Below, in pieces: positions 22,659 through 34,794 of a stretch of DNA of 64,000 nucleotides; position 1 is the first letter of the stretch, and each line of letters starts with the position of its first letter. The notes below the pieces were generated by a model that was not told the DNA's origin, made no database searches, and saw nothing but the letters and a program-made list of their open reading frames with translations. The DNA is taken from NCBI GenBank assembly GCA_015680685.1, contig MNCI01034303.1:8948-72947 (forward strand). Reading direction: 5' to 3'. This DNA is from Gnetum montanum (Eukaryota; Streptophyta; Gnetopsida; Gnetales; Gnetaceae). A program made the position numbers and the translations under genes.

Positions 22659-24340
22659 ACAGTTGTTGACCACCATTGAGTTTGGTCAAACTTTCAAAAT
22701 ACAAAGAATTTTTTGATGAAATTAGGATCAAATGAAAGCTTAGAAGGTCAAGAATAGTATGAAATCATGAGAAGAGGGCATTGAAGTTCATAAATTTGAA
22801 AAAATGGAGAAAATTTGATTTAATGGATGCATGTAATAAAAGATTAAGGAGTACTGAGCGGTTTACACAATAGAAAATATGAAATATAGGATTGTAGTGA
22901 TGTCAAAGGTAAGTAACTTGAACTAATCAAGCCAAAAGCTATGCAAGTGGTTCCTCCCCATAGAAGGCTCATGTCCTTTTTGCCGTTTCATAACCTCAAC
23001 TAAGGGGTCCATGGGCCCCATAGTCAATTTAATGATCATGACAAGTTAAAGATAAACTTGAAAGATTCCACTCAAGAATCCCAACACATTAGAGTAAGAC
23101 ATAGAGCATAGCATAGAACCTAGTAGTGAGGTGAATTATGGTAGCATGGGTGAATGATAGAGAAGGTGGAATGAAGTTCCAAATTAAGGTCATAAGAAGT
23201 TCCTTGTGAAATTTATGGTTAAAATAACCCAAGAAGTTCCATCCTTAGTCCAGACCAAAACCATCCACTTTCAGTGACTTTGCATCACTACTCTAAGACT
23301 GATCCATCCACTCAAGACACAAGAGTGCTTCCAAAAAACAACCACTGTTCCATAAAGAGGAGAGAGAGGGGTAGGAAGTGTGAGAGGGAGAGAGGGCCTT
23401 AGTTAGAGGGAACCTTCAAGCATAGGTGCATGTCTTTTGAGTTTCATAACCAGTGCTTGTGGCCCTTTTATTTGTTCAATGGGTGTGCTTTGAATCCCCA
23501 TAGTTATTTTTTTCTTTTTGAAATGGGAACCACACCATGCAAGGAATTATTCATGTCAAAGTGATGTGCTTTGAATTCCCATAGTTTTTTTAAAACGGGA
23601 ACCACACCATGCAATGATGTTATTTTGACTTTATTTAGTGGGTGGTATGGAACAATAAGAAGTTCACAAAAAATACTCAAGCACTCAAGCAAGGAGAAGA
23701 GTACAAAAAGTATTAAGTCTCCTTGAAATCACACCCTTTACAAACCTTTGGATCCTTCCTAATTTCAGAACTATCCAGGTCGCTGATCGATTAAAAGTTT
23801 CTTTGAATGGAAGGGACTTCAAATTTCTAGAACAAGAAAAATCATAGAGTTCATTTGGATGGGTGGACAATGTGGGCTCACTATCTGTTCTATGAAAAAT
23901 AAACCATGTCAAAGTCATTAGATATCAGAATTCAAAAATAAAAACCAGACATCAACAATCACACATTAATCACAAACCATCATTAGTAAATAACAACAAC
24001 AACATTGTGTCCTATGGTAATAAAGTAGATTTATTAGCAAAAATGAGAAAATACCACACTTAAACAAAAGGAAACAAAATAAAGTAAAATATATAAGAAA
24101 GTGTAAAATAATCAATAAAATTAAAAGGTACTAAAAATCATATCAAATTAGAAAAATTCAAAAATAAAAAATTGGTAAAATCAACAATGTGAAAAAAAAA
24201 GGTAGAAAAACTGAGAAACCATGATAATGGTCAACATGGATGGCCATCTCCCCCATGATTGAGTTGGAGGGAGGAGATCCAAAAAATAGAACGTGGTTGT
24301 CCATTTGTTGAGGCAGTAGTTACACGAGCCAATCTTGGTT
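22659..24340 (-). other. Non-coding spacer between integrase and accessory ORF of family C
   Basis: No coding sequence recognised. 23340-23480 matches family A near 2430-2520 in reverse. A GAATCCCCATAG-like block occurs twice (about 23490 and 23573). 24000-24200 is A-rich. Confidence 0.5.
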
Positions 24341-24349
24341 CTAGGAAAG

Positions 24350-25640
24350 GTTTGCCTTGTTTGATATTGACCAACTACTTTTTATTTGGGCTATTAGGCT
24401 TGTAAATTATCATGGCCCTAGAGGGAAAGGTTTGATTAATTATATAAGGTCCCTCCCACAATGTTTGGAACTTTGTCTTTTGGGGTACATGTATGGGGTT
24501 CTAGTAAAGAACCTTATCTTCGAATTGAAGTTTTACTTTCTTAATTCTAAGGTCATGACACTGCTTGCTGAATGCCTTGTTCACCTCATTCAAGAATAGG
24601 GCCACTAAGCAATTTTCATCTAGCATGTTCAGATTGATCAATCTTTCCTTATGTGCTAAACTTAGGTCAAAGTTTAGATCACAGGCTATTGAAAGTGTAT
24701 AAAACTTAGATTGAATTGGAAACATTTGAAGTTTCTTGTACGCTAATTCATAGGGAAAATATCCAATAGGAAGTTTCCAAGTTAAACGATAAGCTTAGAG
24801 AGCATCATTAAGTTTTATACTCCAATCCTTCCTATATTTGCTAATGGTTCCCATTAGTATTTTTGTAATCTCTTGGTTGATTACCTCTTCTTGACCATTA
24901 GCTTGGGGATGGTAAGGTGTTGTTAATTTATATTTTACCCCAAAGCATTGCATTAATTTTCTAAATGTGGCACCTATGAAATGAGTTCCATTATCAGAAA
25001 TTAGTGAACATGACACCCCACACCTATTCACAATATTTTGTTATATAACTTTGGTAGTAGTGGATGATGTACAATTAGTAACAACTACTACTTCTACCCA
25101 TTTTGTGTAGTAGTTAATTGCTACTATAATGCAAACTTTCCTATTAGACATGGGTGTAATGGAACCCATAAATTCAATGCTCCATATGTTAAAAGATTCT
25201 AGTGGTTGAATCCACTATTGAGGATCTTCGATGCGAGTGGTCATCCCCCCGTCACGTTGATAATGTTTACAAGACTTGACAAATTGGTGGGCATCCCTAA
25301 AGATTGTGGGCTAATAGTATCCTACCATTAGGATTTTTATGGTCATGTGTCTTCCTACATAGTGGCTTGTGCAAGACCCTTCATGAGCATCCTGGAGAAT
25401 GTGTAGTTGATTTTCGTTAAGGACACACCAACAAATCAGGCCATCGGCAGACACCTTATAAATTTTTCCATTGATTTCCATGAAGTATCTAACCTGATGA
25501 AGAAATTATTGCTTTTTCCTAAAATCCAAGTCTTGTGGCATCTCTTGAGTGAGAAGATATGTGAGGATGTCATTATACCATGTTGCCTTTTTAGGCATTT
25601 GTTCACTTATTGCTCCAGTAAAGAGGAGTTTTTCTAGAAA
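24350..25640 (-). pseudogene. Integrase (family C)
   Basis: Reading downward from 25640: a zinc-binding region ending FVKSCKHYQRDG (near 25270), then the catalytic core. The core has WSIEFMGSI (25165-25190), SLISDNGTHF near 25000 and YHPQANGQEEV near 24905. The second and third acidic residues of the D-D-E set are present, but the first, normally Asp in W-x-I-D-F, is Glu (codon at 25173-25175), so the core should be inactive. A C-terminal part with FEDKVLY and LWEGPYII follows to about 24350. At least three in-frame stops. It follows RNase H in the same direction, as in Ty3/gypsy pol. Confidence 0.8.
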
Positions 25641-25766
25641 CTAACCAAAGTGCTGGCTCTCCTTCTCTTTGTTATCCCACCTTAAGCAAGAGAGGTGGTC
25701 AACGATCATATTCTTGGTCCCTTTTTGATCTACCATAGTAAGATCAAATTTCTGCAAGATCACAAG
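25641..25766 (-). pseudogene. RNase H C-terminal part (family C), separated by a solo LTR
   Basis: The reading FIKWLVILQKFDLTMVDQKG and MIVDHLSCL matches the end of the Ty3/gypsy RNase H region. Its N-terminal part lies beyond the solo LTR, above 26611. Confidence 0.75.
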
Positions 25767-25771
25767 CCACT

Positions 25772-26606
25772 TGATGAACCATGATATCAGGACCACGATA
25801 TCATGTCCGCGATATCGGGTTCGCGATATAAGATCCAACCATGTGATGTCAGATACCCAATATCAGGGCCTATCTCCTCGCTTATAAATAAGAGGTTGCA
25901 CCCTTGGTTTTCAAATTAGATAGTTAGTGCCTTAGCTAAAATCTTGCCATTTTCCCCTCTAGAGTTAGAATTATTTCTGCGTGCTCGTAGTAAGAGTCAT
26001 AGAGTGAACAGGTCTTTATTCGAGCATTGTGTACTTGAGAACACTTTGTGTACAACAATAAAGATGAACTTTATGATAAACCTTGCAGCATTCAGAATAG
26101 ATTAATTAGTGTTAATTATTATTTAATGCTTTCCTAGTTGATTAATGATTTCTCTCACCCTACAACTCTCTTAGTTAAATACACTCAGTATGACCACTTT
26201 GAGCATGCGTGTAGTGCTTGGTAACCCAGTAACGATTAGCGTTTGGTAATCCTAGTAGCGTTACACTGGTTTAGGATGTGTATAGAAAGTGGGAATGAAT
26301 ATTAGTGTTAGGACTAATTAGAACTTAGTTAATGAGTAGTTAAATTAGATTAGTTACTTATTTATCTCTCTCCCTCTCCTTACTAGCATAAGATATAAAA
26401 CACAAAAAAGCTATAAAAATCATATGCCTCAAGCTTACTTAACCATACAACCGTGACATGCAAGTAACTTTGGAAAGACAACGATTAATCAACCTGTTAT
26501 TGTTCCACAAAGGTGGATAGGCACTTAGTCCTTGGAATTCAACTAGATTATGCGTGAAACGCTCATATTTGTATGGTTGAGCGTAGGGGTACCTCATCGC
26601 TCATCA
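25772..26606 (+). repeat. Solo LTR inserted in family C RNase H, target duplication CCACT
   Basis: It runs from TGATGAACCATGATATC to GCTCATCA, 835 bp, flanked by CCACT at 25767-25771 and 26607-26611. Ends and interior match the family A LTR. It keeps a GATATC-rich palindrome array (25784-25872) and a TATA box, CTTATAAATAAG (about 25880-25891). The frame of RNase H continues on both sides, so the insertion is younger than family C. Confidence 0.9.
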
Positions 26607-26611
26607 CCACT

Positions 26612-27790
26612 ATATACATGAGGACTCACTATCAACTTATTCATAAGGAAGAAAATTACACTTTGGTGTGTATGTACAAATACCTTATAACCTAGCACAT
26701 AATGTCTAAACTTTTCTAGTGTGTACACCACTACCATTAATTCCTTCTCCGTGGTGGTGTAATTCAACTATGCCCCCATAATGCTTCTACTTGCATAGTG
26801 GATATAATATGGATGTTTCATATTGTTCATCTGCATGAGTACTACTCCCAAAGCATAGTTAGATGCATATGTCATGATATGGAATGGTTTGAACCAATCT
26901 AGTACCCGTAGGATTGGTGTTTCTATGAGTTTCTCCTTTAATTATTGGAATGCATGTTCACATTCCTTGGTCCAAATGAAAGGTGCATCCTTCTTTGTAA
27001 GTTTAACCAATGGCTTTGCAATCTTGGAAAAATTCTTAATAAATTGTCAGTAGTAACTAGTATGTCCAAGGAATGACCAAACATTTTTAATAGTCTCTGG
27101 TTGGCATGTTATTCCTTGGATGATCCTTATCTTTTCTAGGTCTACGTCAATCCCTTTCTGCAAACTTTGGTGCACTAGCACTATGCCTTCTAGGACCATG
27201 AGATGGCTCTTTTACCAGTTGATCCATAGGTTTATCTCTACATGTCTTAAGTTAGTCCAAGGCTTGCTCAAATGTAGCTCCATAAGTGGAGAAGTCATCT
27301 ATGAAAACTTTAACACCACTACCAATTTTTTGTTGAAAGGTACTCAAGACCAAGCATTGAAATGTTTCAGGGGCATTGTATAGGCCAAATGGCATCTTAT
27401 AGTATGCAAAATTCTCCCAAGAACTTCTAAACATTGTCTTGGACTACTCTTCTAGCATGATTTGGATTTGGTTATAGCCAGTATAACTATCAAAGAAACT
27501 ATAATAACAATGCCTAGATACTATATCTAACACTTGATCTACAAATGAAAAAGGAATATGATCCTTAAAAGTTGCCATAATTAACAGCCTAAAGTCAATG
27601 CAAACCCACCATTTGCCATCCTTCTTCAGTATTACAATGAGTGGACTAACCCACTTACTATCTACAATTGGATAGATGAACCCTACCTTGAGGAGTTATT
27701 CAATCTCCTCTTTGAATTTTTTTTTAATTTGGGGTTCAACCACCTCTATGGTTGCCTTCTAGGCTTCATGGTTGAGTTAGTGTAGATGTG
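26612..27790 (-). pseudogene. Reverse transcriptase and RNase H N-terminal part (family C)
   Basis: Reading downward from about 27790: VSPLIVILKKDGKWWVCIDF (the core start, normally with R for W), YSFFDSYTGYNQI (first catalytic Asp), NFAYYKMPFGLYNAPETFQ, then VFIDDFSTYG near 27290 with both Asp of the Y/F-x-D-D box. RNase H follows with YASNYALGVVL, YYIHYASRS, TTTEKELMVVVY and FRHYVLGYKVFVHT, stopping at the solo LTR. The -DDFS-YG form and the adjoining motifs suggest the Athila branch. Several stops. The part 27252-27434 is open. Confidence 0.85.
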
Positions 27791-28189
27791 ATGTTGGCAT
27801 ATCCTTGGATCAATTCCTGTTAGCTTTGGATATGACCAAGTAAAGATTGTTAACCATTTATTCACCACATTCAACAATTTTTCTTTTTATTCAAGAGCAA
27901 GTTTGGCATTAATGATGACTGTTAATCATTTTTAAAAAATGCAAACTTCATACTAGCTACTAAATTTTTTAGTTCTAAGGGCTCCTACGTGAAGTGATCA
28001 GGGATCTCCAACTCTACCCAATAGATATCATCATCTTCATTAGAGAGTTGGAAATGAACTTGTTCAATTTTGTCCATGCCTTTAACATATGCATATGTTA
28101 GACTCTTAGTTAGCTCCATGCATATTGTGTTATCATTTGAATCAGCTATTAGCCACTAGGTGCCCTCCTTTGTGGTTGTAGTGTACATA

Positions 28190-28790
28190 CACTTTTAAAT
28201 ATTAATTCCTTATGCACATTGATTTCATGTCTAAATATATGTTCTCTTGATGGACCAAATCTTTTGCATACAATTGCACTCATTATCACTATATGCAATG
28301 CTTGGAATACACTTCTTCTCTATTTTTCCTAGCTCATTTTCCTTGGATATTTCTAAGGATAGGTCCATTATTCCCATTCGTGCATTGACCATGCTTAACT
28401 AAGCCCTTTCCATAATGATGGGGAAGTCACTTTTGCAATTGTCCTCCTTGATTACTAGAAATTCAGTAGGATAGAACCACCCACAAACTATGGTCACAAT
28501 GTCCTCTACTAATCCCAAATTAACAGTAATTGACTGATCTACTATTTCTAAATAGATGTTTCTCTTCTTAAGAGGTGGTAGGTTTTAGGCCTTGTACATA
28601 TCATGGGAGATGAGGTTAACTTCAAAACTAGAGTTAAGAAGAGCTTTGCTAGGCTCTTGTCTAGCAATCTGTAGATAGATGAGTGGGCTTCTTGGATCCA
28701 ATATTTTTGTAAGAAGATTTCCAACCTTAATCCACTTAGAAACAACATGAGTTAGCATTACAATGCAGATCCTAGGCTGCACTTGGTTTG
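28190..28790 (-). pseudogene. Retropepsin-like protease (family C)
   Basis: The core reads SKALLNSSFEVNLISHDMY near 28620-28580, then VDQSITVNLGLVEDIVTIVCG and DFPIIME. It aligns with the family A and D proteases. The D-x-G motif is Asn-Ser-Ser here, so the catalytic Asp and Gly are both lost. It follows gag directly and precedes RT after a spacer. Confidence 0.7.
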
Positions 28791-31209
28791 AAGGGCACTT
28801 AAAGGTATTTGATGTAGAGGATGAGGGTGCTGAAGATGTAGGGAGATTAGCCAGAGTAGGTTGTGAGGGCTCAAGAGGGCTATTGGGCTAGAAGAAAGGT
28901 TGTTTTCTTGATCAATTATCTGGACCACTTGGTTGAAAAATTGGTTGGGAGTGTACAACCTTTGTAACATTTTGTTGTTATGGCTATGGAGGAATTTCAC
29001 ATTGCATGCATGGAGTAGGAGGTAACTGAGTTGAAGGTGGAGGTGTAGGTGCAGAGGGATGTGGAGGATGATAAGGATATAGATATGGGTTTTTCCCTTG
29101 AGTAGATGATGAATGTGTTCAATGGTACTCTAGAGGGTAATAGTGACACTGAAATGATGCATGACTTGCAAAACTTATAGGGGAGATGGGCTATTGAACA
29201 TAGTACCCGTATGGTTCTGGTTGCTTATAAGGATACTGCTACCTTGGTGATGGCATTCCCCATGATTCTGGTTGATACCACTATTGGTATTGTTTGTATG
29301 GTTGTGGAGGAGTTCCACATGGGTAGTAAGCTTGTTGTTGCTGGTGGAACTATCTTGGACTACCTTCAGGGTAAGGAAATCATCATGGAGCTTGCCTACA
29401 TGCTAGGCGAGGATTCAATGCGTACATTCTAGACTCTTGTAAGTGTGACACCATAGGGCAACATTCCTTTGGATGTTCATATTGATAGATGTCACATTCA
29501 GTTTCATCATCAGATTCAGACTTCACAACTTCCTCTACTACAACAGCTTTGCCCTTACCTCTTTGGTAGGCACATTCAACTTTTTTTCACCTCCTGTGAT
29601 TATGATGACTATTTTACTCTTTAGATTCTTCAGCAATCTTTAAAGTGGTTTTAAAATTTTCATCCAAAGAGTCCTATAACTTGTCAACCTTGGCCAAAAT
29701 ATCAAAAATAGATTTTTGGATGGGCAAGGTCTTTCTATTCACCACTTTATCAAGTGGTGACTCCTCCTTGTCATAAAATTGGGCCTCTAATTTTCTAATG
29801 GAAAGGCCCCTATTTTATTCTTCAACACTTTTCCTCTTTTGTAGCTCACCTTCTTCTTTTGCTACCTATTCAATTAACCTTTGGATCTGATGAGCTCTCA
29901 TTTCAGACAATCTTTCTTGGGCGTACATCCCAAGGGTTCTTCTTATTTTTTCCTTGAGCCCATCTATGATGTGGTGAAGTTTTTTCTTCTGAGAGTAACC
30001 ATGGCTAGGTAATAAGTGTAGGAGTGAATAGTATCAGCCCATGGTGGCATCAAAGGGTTCATGTGCTCCTTGTTTCCAACCTTGTATTTGCCTTCTCAGA
30101 TTAGACACTTTGGAGTACGTTTGATATTTATCATTGAATAATTCTAACATGGTAACCCATCTTCAGATAGATTCTAGCTCTAAGGATTGATACCAACTTT
30201 CATCTTCCTTAATGAGTGTCCTTGGAAAAAGTTTGAGTTTCTGCCACTTTTTCTCTATGTTTTGTAAAGCATAGGCATCTTAAAAAGCTTGTAGATGTAT
30301 CTACAAATCAAAATTGTATCCCCCCTCAAATCTTGGAATATTGTTCATATCTAGGTACTTAATCCAACTATCCTTAATATGCCTAGTCAGTATTTTCATT
30401 TCCTTTGCAATGTTAAGCATACTGCAAGTCCCCAATAAAGGTTCATCATCATTGCTACATTGATGATGCTGATGATGGTCTTGGCCATCCATTCGATTTT
30501 GATGGTTTTCACTATTATTGTTATTTCGTCAATCACCTTCATCATAGTTGTTTCAATGATGACTTCTATGAGAACCATCATATGAAGTGGAATATTTAGA
30601 ATTAGATGAAAAGGATGAAGAGGAAGGTGGACCACCACCGCCACCGCCACCATAGTATTTGCCACCACTCTTATGCTTACTATGATCATCATCCTTAGAT
30701 CCCTTATTGTTATGATGTTTACTCAAGTCCCTACCTTGGTTATTACTCTTTCTTGATCCTGATTTATGAATAGTCGATCATAGGGTTAGGTTCACACCCT
30801 CACCATTAGTAGCAGGGGGTGGAGAATCTTCATGTTGAGAACCTTCCAAGGGAGGATCCTCATTGTCCTCTTGATCTAGAAGGAACAAGGGGTTAGTGTA
30901 ATGTTTTTCCTTTGTAGCTTCATGGAGTTTCTCCTTACGTTTATCTCACTTATGTTGTGTTTCAGTGGCACAGCATTTTCGAGTGTTGTATCCATCCACA
31001 ATGTATTCTTCATGAAGATCTACTATGCCCAACTTCATAAGGGTTTTAATAGCATGCCAGGCATAAATCTATTAGGGGGCAAGATGATATTGCCCTCCTA
31101 ATATATCACACCATCGCATTTGTTCATCCTAATGTAGGATGAAGGTGAAATTTGGCACAAACTCATCTAGATGAGTGTATACCACCTTGCATTTTTATGG
31201 GAGCATTAG
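28790..31209 (-). pseudogene. gag (family C)
   Basis: The likely start is ATG near 31209, about 190 bp after the primer site. The capsid-like retrotransposon gag domain is at about 30330-29880: FEGGYNFDL, WQKLKLFPRTL, MLELFNDKYQTY, LRRQIQGWKQGAHEPFD, HHIIDGLKEKIRRTLGMYAQ. It aligns nearly residue by residue with the family B gag. A glycine run from GGT/CCG repeats occurs near 30630-30655, and CDIYQYEHPKECCP near 29490 parallels family A. There are many stops and at least one frame change, so only pieces are open (30301-30492, 28758-29000). Confidence 0.75.
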
Positions 31210-31384
31210 TTTAGTATCTTTAGGCTTACGAGAAGAAGAAGAAATTTTGCAAAACAAAATGAAACTATCAGTGTGATCTTATAATTTGTATGTATAGTGG
31301 GAATGATATTGACCTTTAGGTTCATACAACAATATTAGTGATATTCACTTAGACCTAAATAGCACACATTCCACAAATAGAAGT

Positions 31385-31402
31385 CCCTGAAAGTGACACC
31401 AA
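31385..31402 (-). other. Primer-binding site of family C
   Basis: On the minus strand TGGTGTCACTTTCAGGGA directly follows the 5' LTR. It resembles the tRNA-Asp site used by Athila-type elements (TGGCGCCGTTGCCGGGGA); five of the seven differences are C-to-T or G-to-A. Confidence 0.5.
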
Positions 31403-32298
31403 TGATGAGGAGCGAGGTACCCCTACATCCAATCATACGAATCATAAAGCATTCACGTGCGATCCAGTCAAATTTTGTAGACTTTGTCATTTCTAGTGCA
31501 CTAGCCCTTTAGAAAGTGAACCGGGCCTTAAGGTCAATTATTGTCTTCCCAATTACACTTGTGATGTTCATTGGTATGGTTAAGTGTAATTGAGGCATTT
31601 GATTTTTATCATTTTTATGTTTTATAGATGGGTACCAAAATATGGATAAAAGTAATTTGATTAACTATTCTAAATTAAATAATTTACTAGCATTTAACTA
31701 ATCCTAACATAAGTATTTTTTCCAACTTTCTATACACATCCTAAACCCACATATCTGCTACTGGGTGATCAAGCGCTATGCTATTGGGCACACCAACTAA
31801 TAACGCTATTGGGATTACCAAGCAAATACATGTTATGCTTAAAGCGTTCATACTTATATATTTAATTTATCTAGCTTAATAACCTCGTTAACTCAATTGT
31901 TGAAAAATATTTGCAAAATAATTAAGAAAAATTAACAAATAATTGAAAACATTGAATGCACAAATAAAATAGCTAATCTATCTAAAGTGTTGCAAGGTTT
32001 ATCAAAAAGCTCATCTTGATTACTACACACATTGTCATGGTTAGGTACAACAATGCTCGAATAAAGATCTGTACACTCAATGACTCCTACTACGAGCACT
32101 TAGGGGAAAAAATTCTAACTTTCGAAGGGAAAAGTATAAGAGCTTTGCTACTACTAAAATCTAGATTGCCATAAATGTGGTTAGTAGGTGCATATTTATA
32201 GGCAACAGATAGACACTATGTCAATAGGGCCTCGTTGACACAAGGCAAGATGCATTGATGAGGCCTCATCAACACAGCCAAATAATGATGACTCATCA
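31403..32298 (-). repeat. 5' LTR of family C, with U3 palindromes and TATA box
   Basis: On the plus strand it runs from TGATGAGGAGCGAGG to GATGACTCATCA, 896 bp, followed by CTATG. The promoter faces the minus strand: palindromes TTGATGAGGCCTCATCAA (32255-32272) and a decayed second copy (32219-32240) precede a TATA box, CTATAAATATG (about 32191-32201). Confidence 0.85.
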
Positions 32299-32303
32299 CT
32301 ATG

Positions 32304-32857
32304 CTTTATCTTTTTTTTATTTGTTGATATTTCAAAAGGAGGAGAATACTAGATTATTATGGAACTATGAGATATTGGTTATTTGTTACTAATGGCTTAT
32401 TGACTCAAAGATAGGTTATATGATCTTCAATGCTCAAACTTTAAAATTTGGTCTTTGGATATTAATTAAAGGGCTTGTACCTCATTATTTTGAACCTTAT
32501 TTGTAAATAGATATAGGAAAGCTCTAAAGAAAATTTAGTTTATCATCATCAAACTATGAAATAAATACTTAAGGATGTATACTCTTTAACTAATATTCAT
32601 CATGTTTTTTAACTTAGCTAAATGTTTGTATCTCTGTGGGATTATCATATGATGATACGCAACTATGGTGGAACTTTATTAAGAATTATGATTGATCCTC
32701 ATTTTTTCCCTCCTCTTTTTTGATGCTATTTAAAAAGGGAGAGAGAGTAGAGTATTTTGTTAGAATCTAAAACATGGTAACTTTATATATCTCATATCTC
32801 TGTGTTATATACTAACCCATTTTCTCAAGTTTTGGACATCACTAAAAAGGGAGATAT
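32304..32857 (+). other. 3' internal end of copia II
   Basis: Non-coding continuation of copia II after the family C insertion. It ends in a decayed polypurine tract AAAAAGGGAGATA just before the 3' LTR. Confidence 0.6.
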
Positions 32858-34153
32858 TTTTGACTTTTTGTCATGTCAAAACCTTAGAGAATATGGAGAA
32901 TATGGAAATGTGTTTGTAATTTAGTAGAGCCATAAATGAGCAAGGAATTTAGAATAAGAGTTGAGTTTGAAAACAAGATCTACATTGAGATGTTGTGAGA
33001 TCTATGTAGAGATGTCATTATGAAGACTACATGGATGAAGAAAAAGACTATGAAGATGCTCCAAAGACTACCAAGAAGGCAAATTGATAGATCAAAATTT
33101 AAGAGACATCTCCTAAAAATAATAGACATCTACATTCAAGAATATACATCTCCCTAGAGATGTCTCCCTTGAGATGTCCCATTTTCAAGTGAAATGTCTT
33201 TCTCAAATTGAGGTCAATCTCAAATAGATGTCCCAACTTTGAAAGAGATGTCTACACTAGCCATTACATAGCTATTGCACAAATTCCAAGGTGTTTTTGG
33301 AAACTCCAATACTATAAGAAGACTTCAAATCCTTGAGTATTGTGCAAGCATTGTTAACATCAAAGTAATCATTATCATATCTATGCTATTGTATTCTTGT
33401 CCTTCATGGTCACATCATTGGCTTGTTTGTATGTTAAGTTGAGCCTAAATGACAAGGTCTTGTAATTATAGTTACATTATTTCATTTCTTTTTACATTTT
33501 TTCTTGTTGCCCTATGGGGTTGATGTGCTTCTTACCAAAAGGAATCTATATTGAGCTTGATGAGATCTTATGAGATGGAGTGGTTTTGCAACATCAAAAT
33601 AATTCAAAGGAAGCTCAATTTTGTAAAGGTTGTAGGATCCTTGAAACCACATTTTGAGCTTAGTGGAACCCTACAGGGTTAAGTGGTTTTGTAGCATTAA
33701 AACACTCCAAATCAGAGCTCAATTTTGTAAAGTCTGTGGGATTCTTGAAACCATATTCTATGCTTGTTAGAACCTTGCAGGGTTGAGTGGTTTTGCAATG
33801 TCAAAACACTTTGGAGCGGAGCTCACAACTTATACGGGATGTGGTGCCCTTCAAACCACATTTTGAACTTATTGGAACCTTATGGGGTTCAAAGTTGTTG
33901 TAGTGAGGAAACTCTCCTCAGTAGAGCTCAAACTTTGTAAATTTTGTGGTGTCCTCTAAACCAAATTTTGGAAGAAACAAACTATAGAGGTATGCATGGA
34001 ATCTACCCTCCAAGTGTGGAGTACCCATGTTGGGGAACCATGTAATTCTTATGCTTTTTGTAATAGGTGTTGCTTGAAATTTGGGGAACTTATTCATCCC
34101 CCAACCTACAACACCCCCCTCCCTCCTAATCCTTCTAAGTTCTTCGTCCTCAA
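32858..34153 (+). repeat. 3' LTR of copia II
   Basis: It begins TTTTGACTTTTTG (TGTTGACC in copia I) and ends CGTCCTCA, about 1296 bp. It is longer than its partner (1140 bp), largely because it has four ~104-bp units (AAACCAxATT blocks at 33644, 33748, 33853 and 33958) instead of three. GATGTCT/ACATCT motifs lie at 33105-33250. Confidence 0.8.
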
Positions 34154-34794
34154 TCACCTCAACAAAACCTTGGGATCTTATCTATGGAGTAGAGGATCAA
34201 GTAAAGAAAATGTATATAAAGATGCACAAATTATGGACTACTAGAGATATCCATTTACCTTTTCTAAATCTAACATCTCCTAACTAGTATTTGTCATCTA
34301 CCAACCATGCAATGCAATTCAGCTACATTAATTGATTAAACTAAAAATTACATCATATATATTTGTATTATATTATAACATTAGCAAATTGCCTTACTAT
34401 ACAAACCAAGGAATCATCCTCAATGTTCTCGAAGAAAGTGATTGAATACTGTAATTAGTGGAACATCCACAAGTTGAACCCGTAGTCTCAATTTAATGCT
34501 TGGCCCAAAACAATTGCAATTCATAGTTAAGGTAAAGAAAGATGAAGTTGGGATTACTCAAAGAAATAGGAGATGGTAAGGAAGTCCAAAAGTCTAGAAG
34601 TTATTACATGTTAAGAAATTTATGCATGTTTCTAAGGATAACTGACATGGAATGCCCAAAAATCAATAATAACAAGATTAAGATGAATTCCAAAGCATTA
34701 TCGATCATATCAAGGAAAGCAATAATCAGTAATTAAATTCAATCGTAGTTTTCCCATTTTTTCTTCACTATAGTAATTTCTTTTTGGTGAGTGA
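34154..34794. other. Unassigned AT-rich DNA between copia II and family B
   Basis: I see no gene, repeat or recognisable element here. Short open frames on both strands look random. Confidence 0.5.

Larger units (their letters stand above)
18317..32298 (-). mobile_element. Family C: Athila-like LTR retrotransposon, complete but decayed
   Basis: Both LTRs are present and the element is flanked by CTATG on both sides (18312-18316 and 32299-32303). Reading on the minus strand from 32298: 5' LTR, primer site, gag, protease, RT, RNase H, integrase, spacer with an internal promoter-like site, accessory ORF, then (across a gap) the 3' LTR. The RT motif VFIDDFSTYG with KMPFGLYNAPETFQ is like the Athila branch of Ty3/gypsy. 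This is the only member of the A-D group here with RT and integrase. A solo LTR (25772-26606) splits its RNase H. Confidence 0.85.
14348..34153 (+). mobile_element. Copia II: gag-only Ty1/copia-type element, split by family C
   Basis: The 5' LTR (14348-15487), primer site, decayed gag and non-coding DNA run to 18316. The element resumes at about 32304 and ends with a 3' LTR (32858-34153). The interruption is the whole family C element with its CTATG duplication. As in copia I, no pol domain is present. The flanking pentamers GTTAC (14343) and ATCAC (34154) do not match well, so the outer target duplication is not confirmed. Confidence 0.7.
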
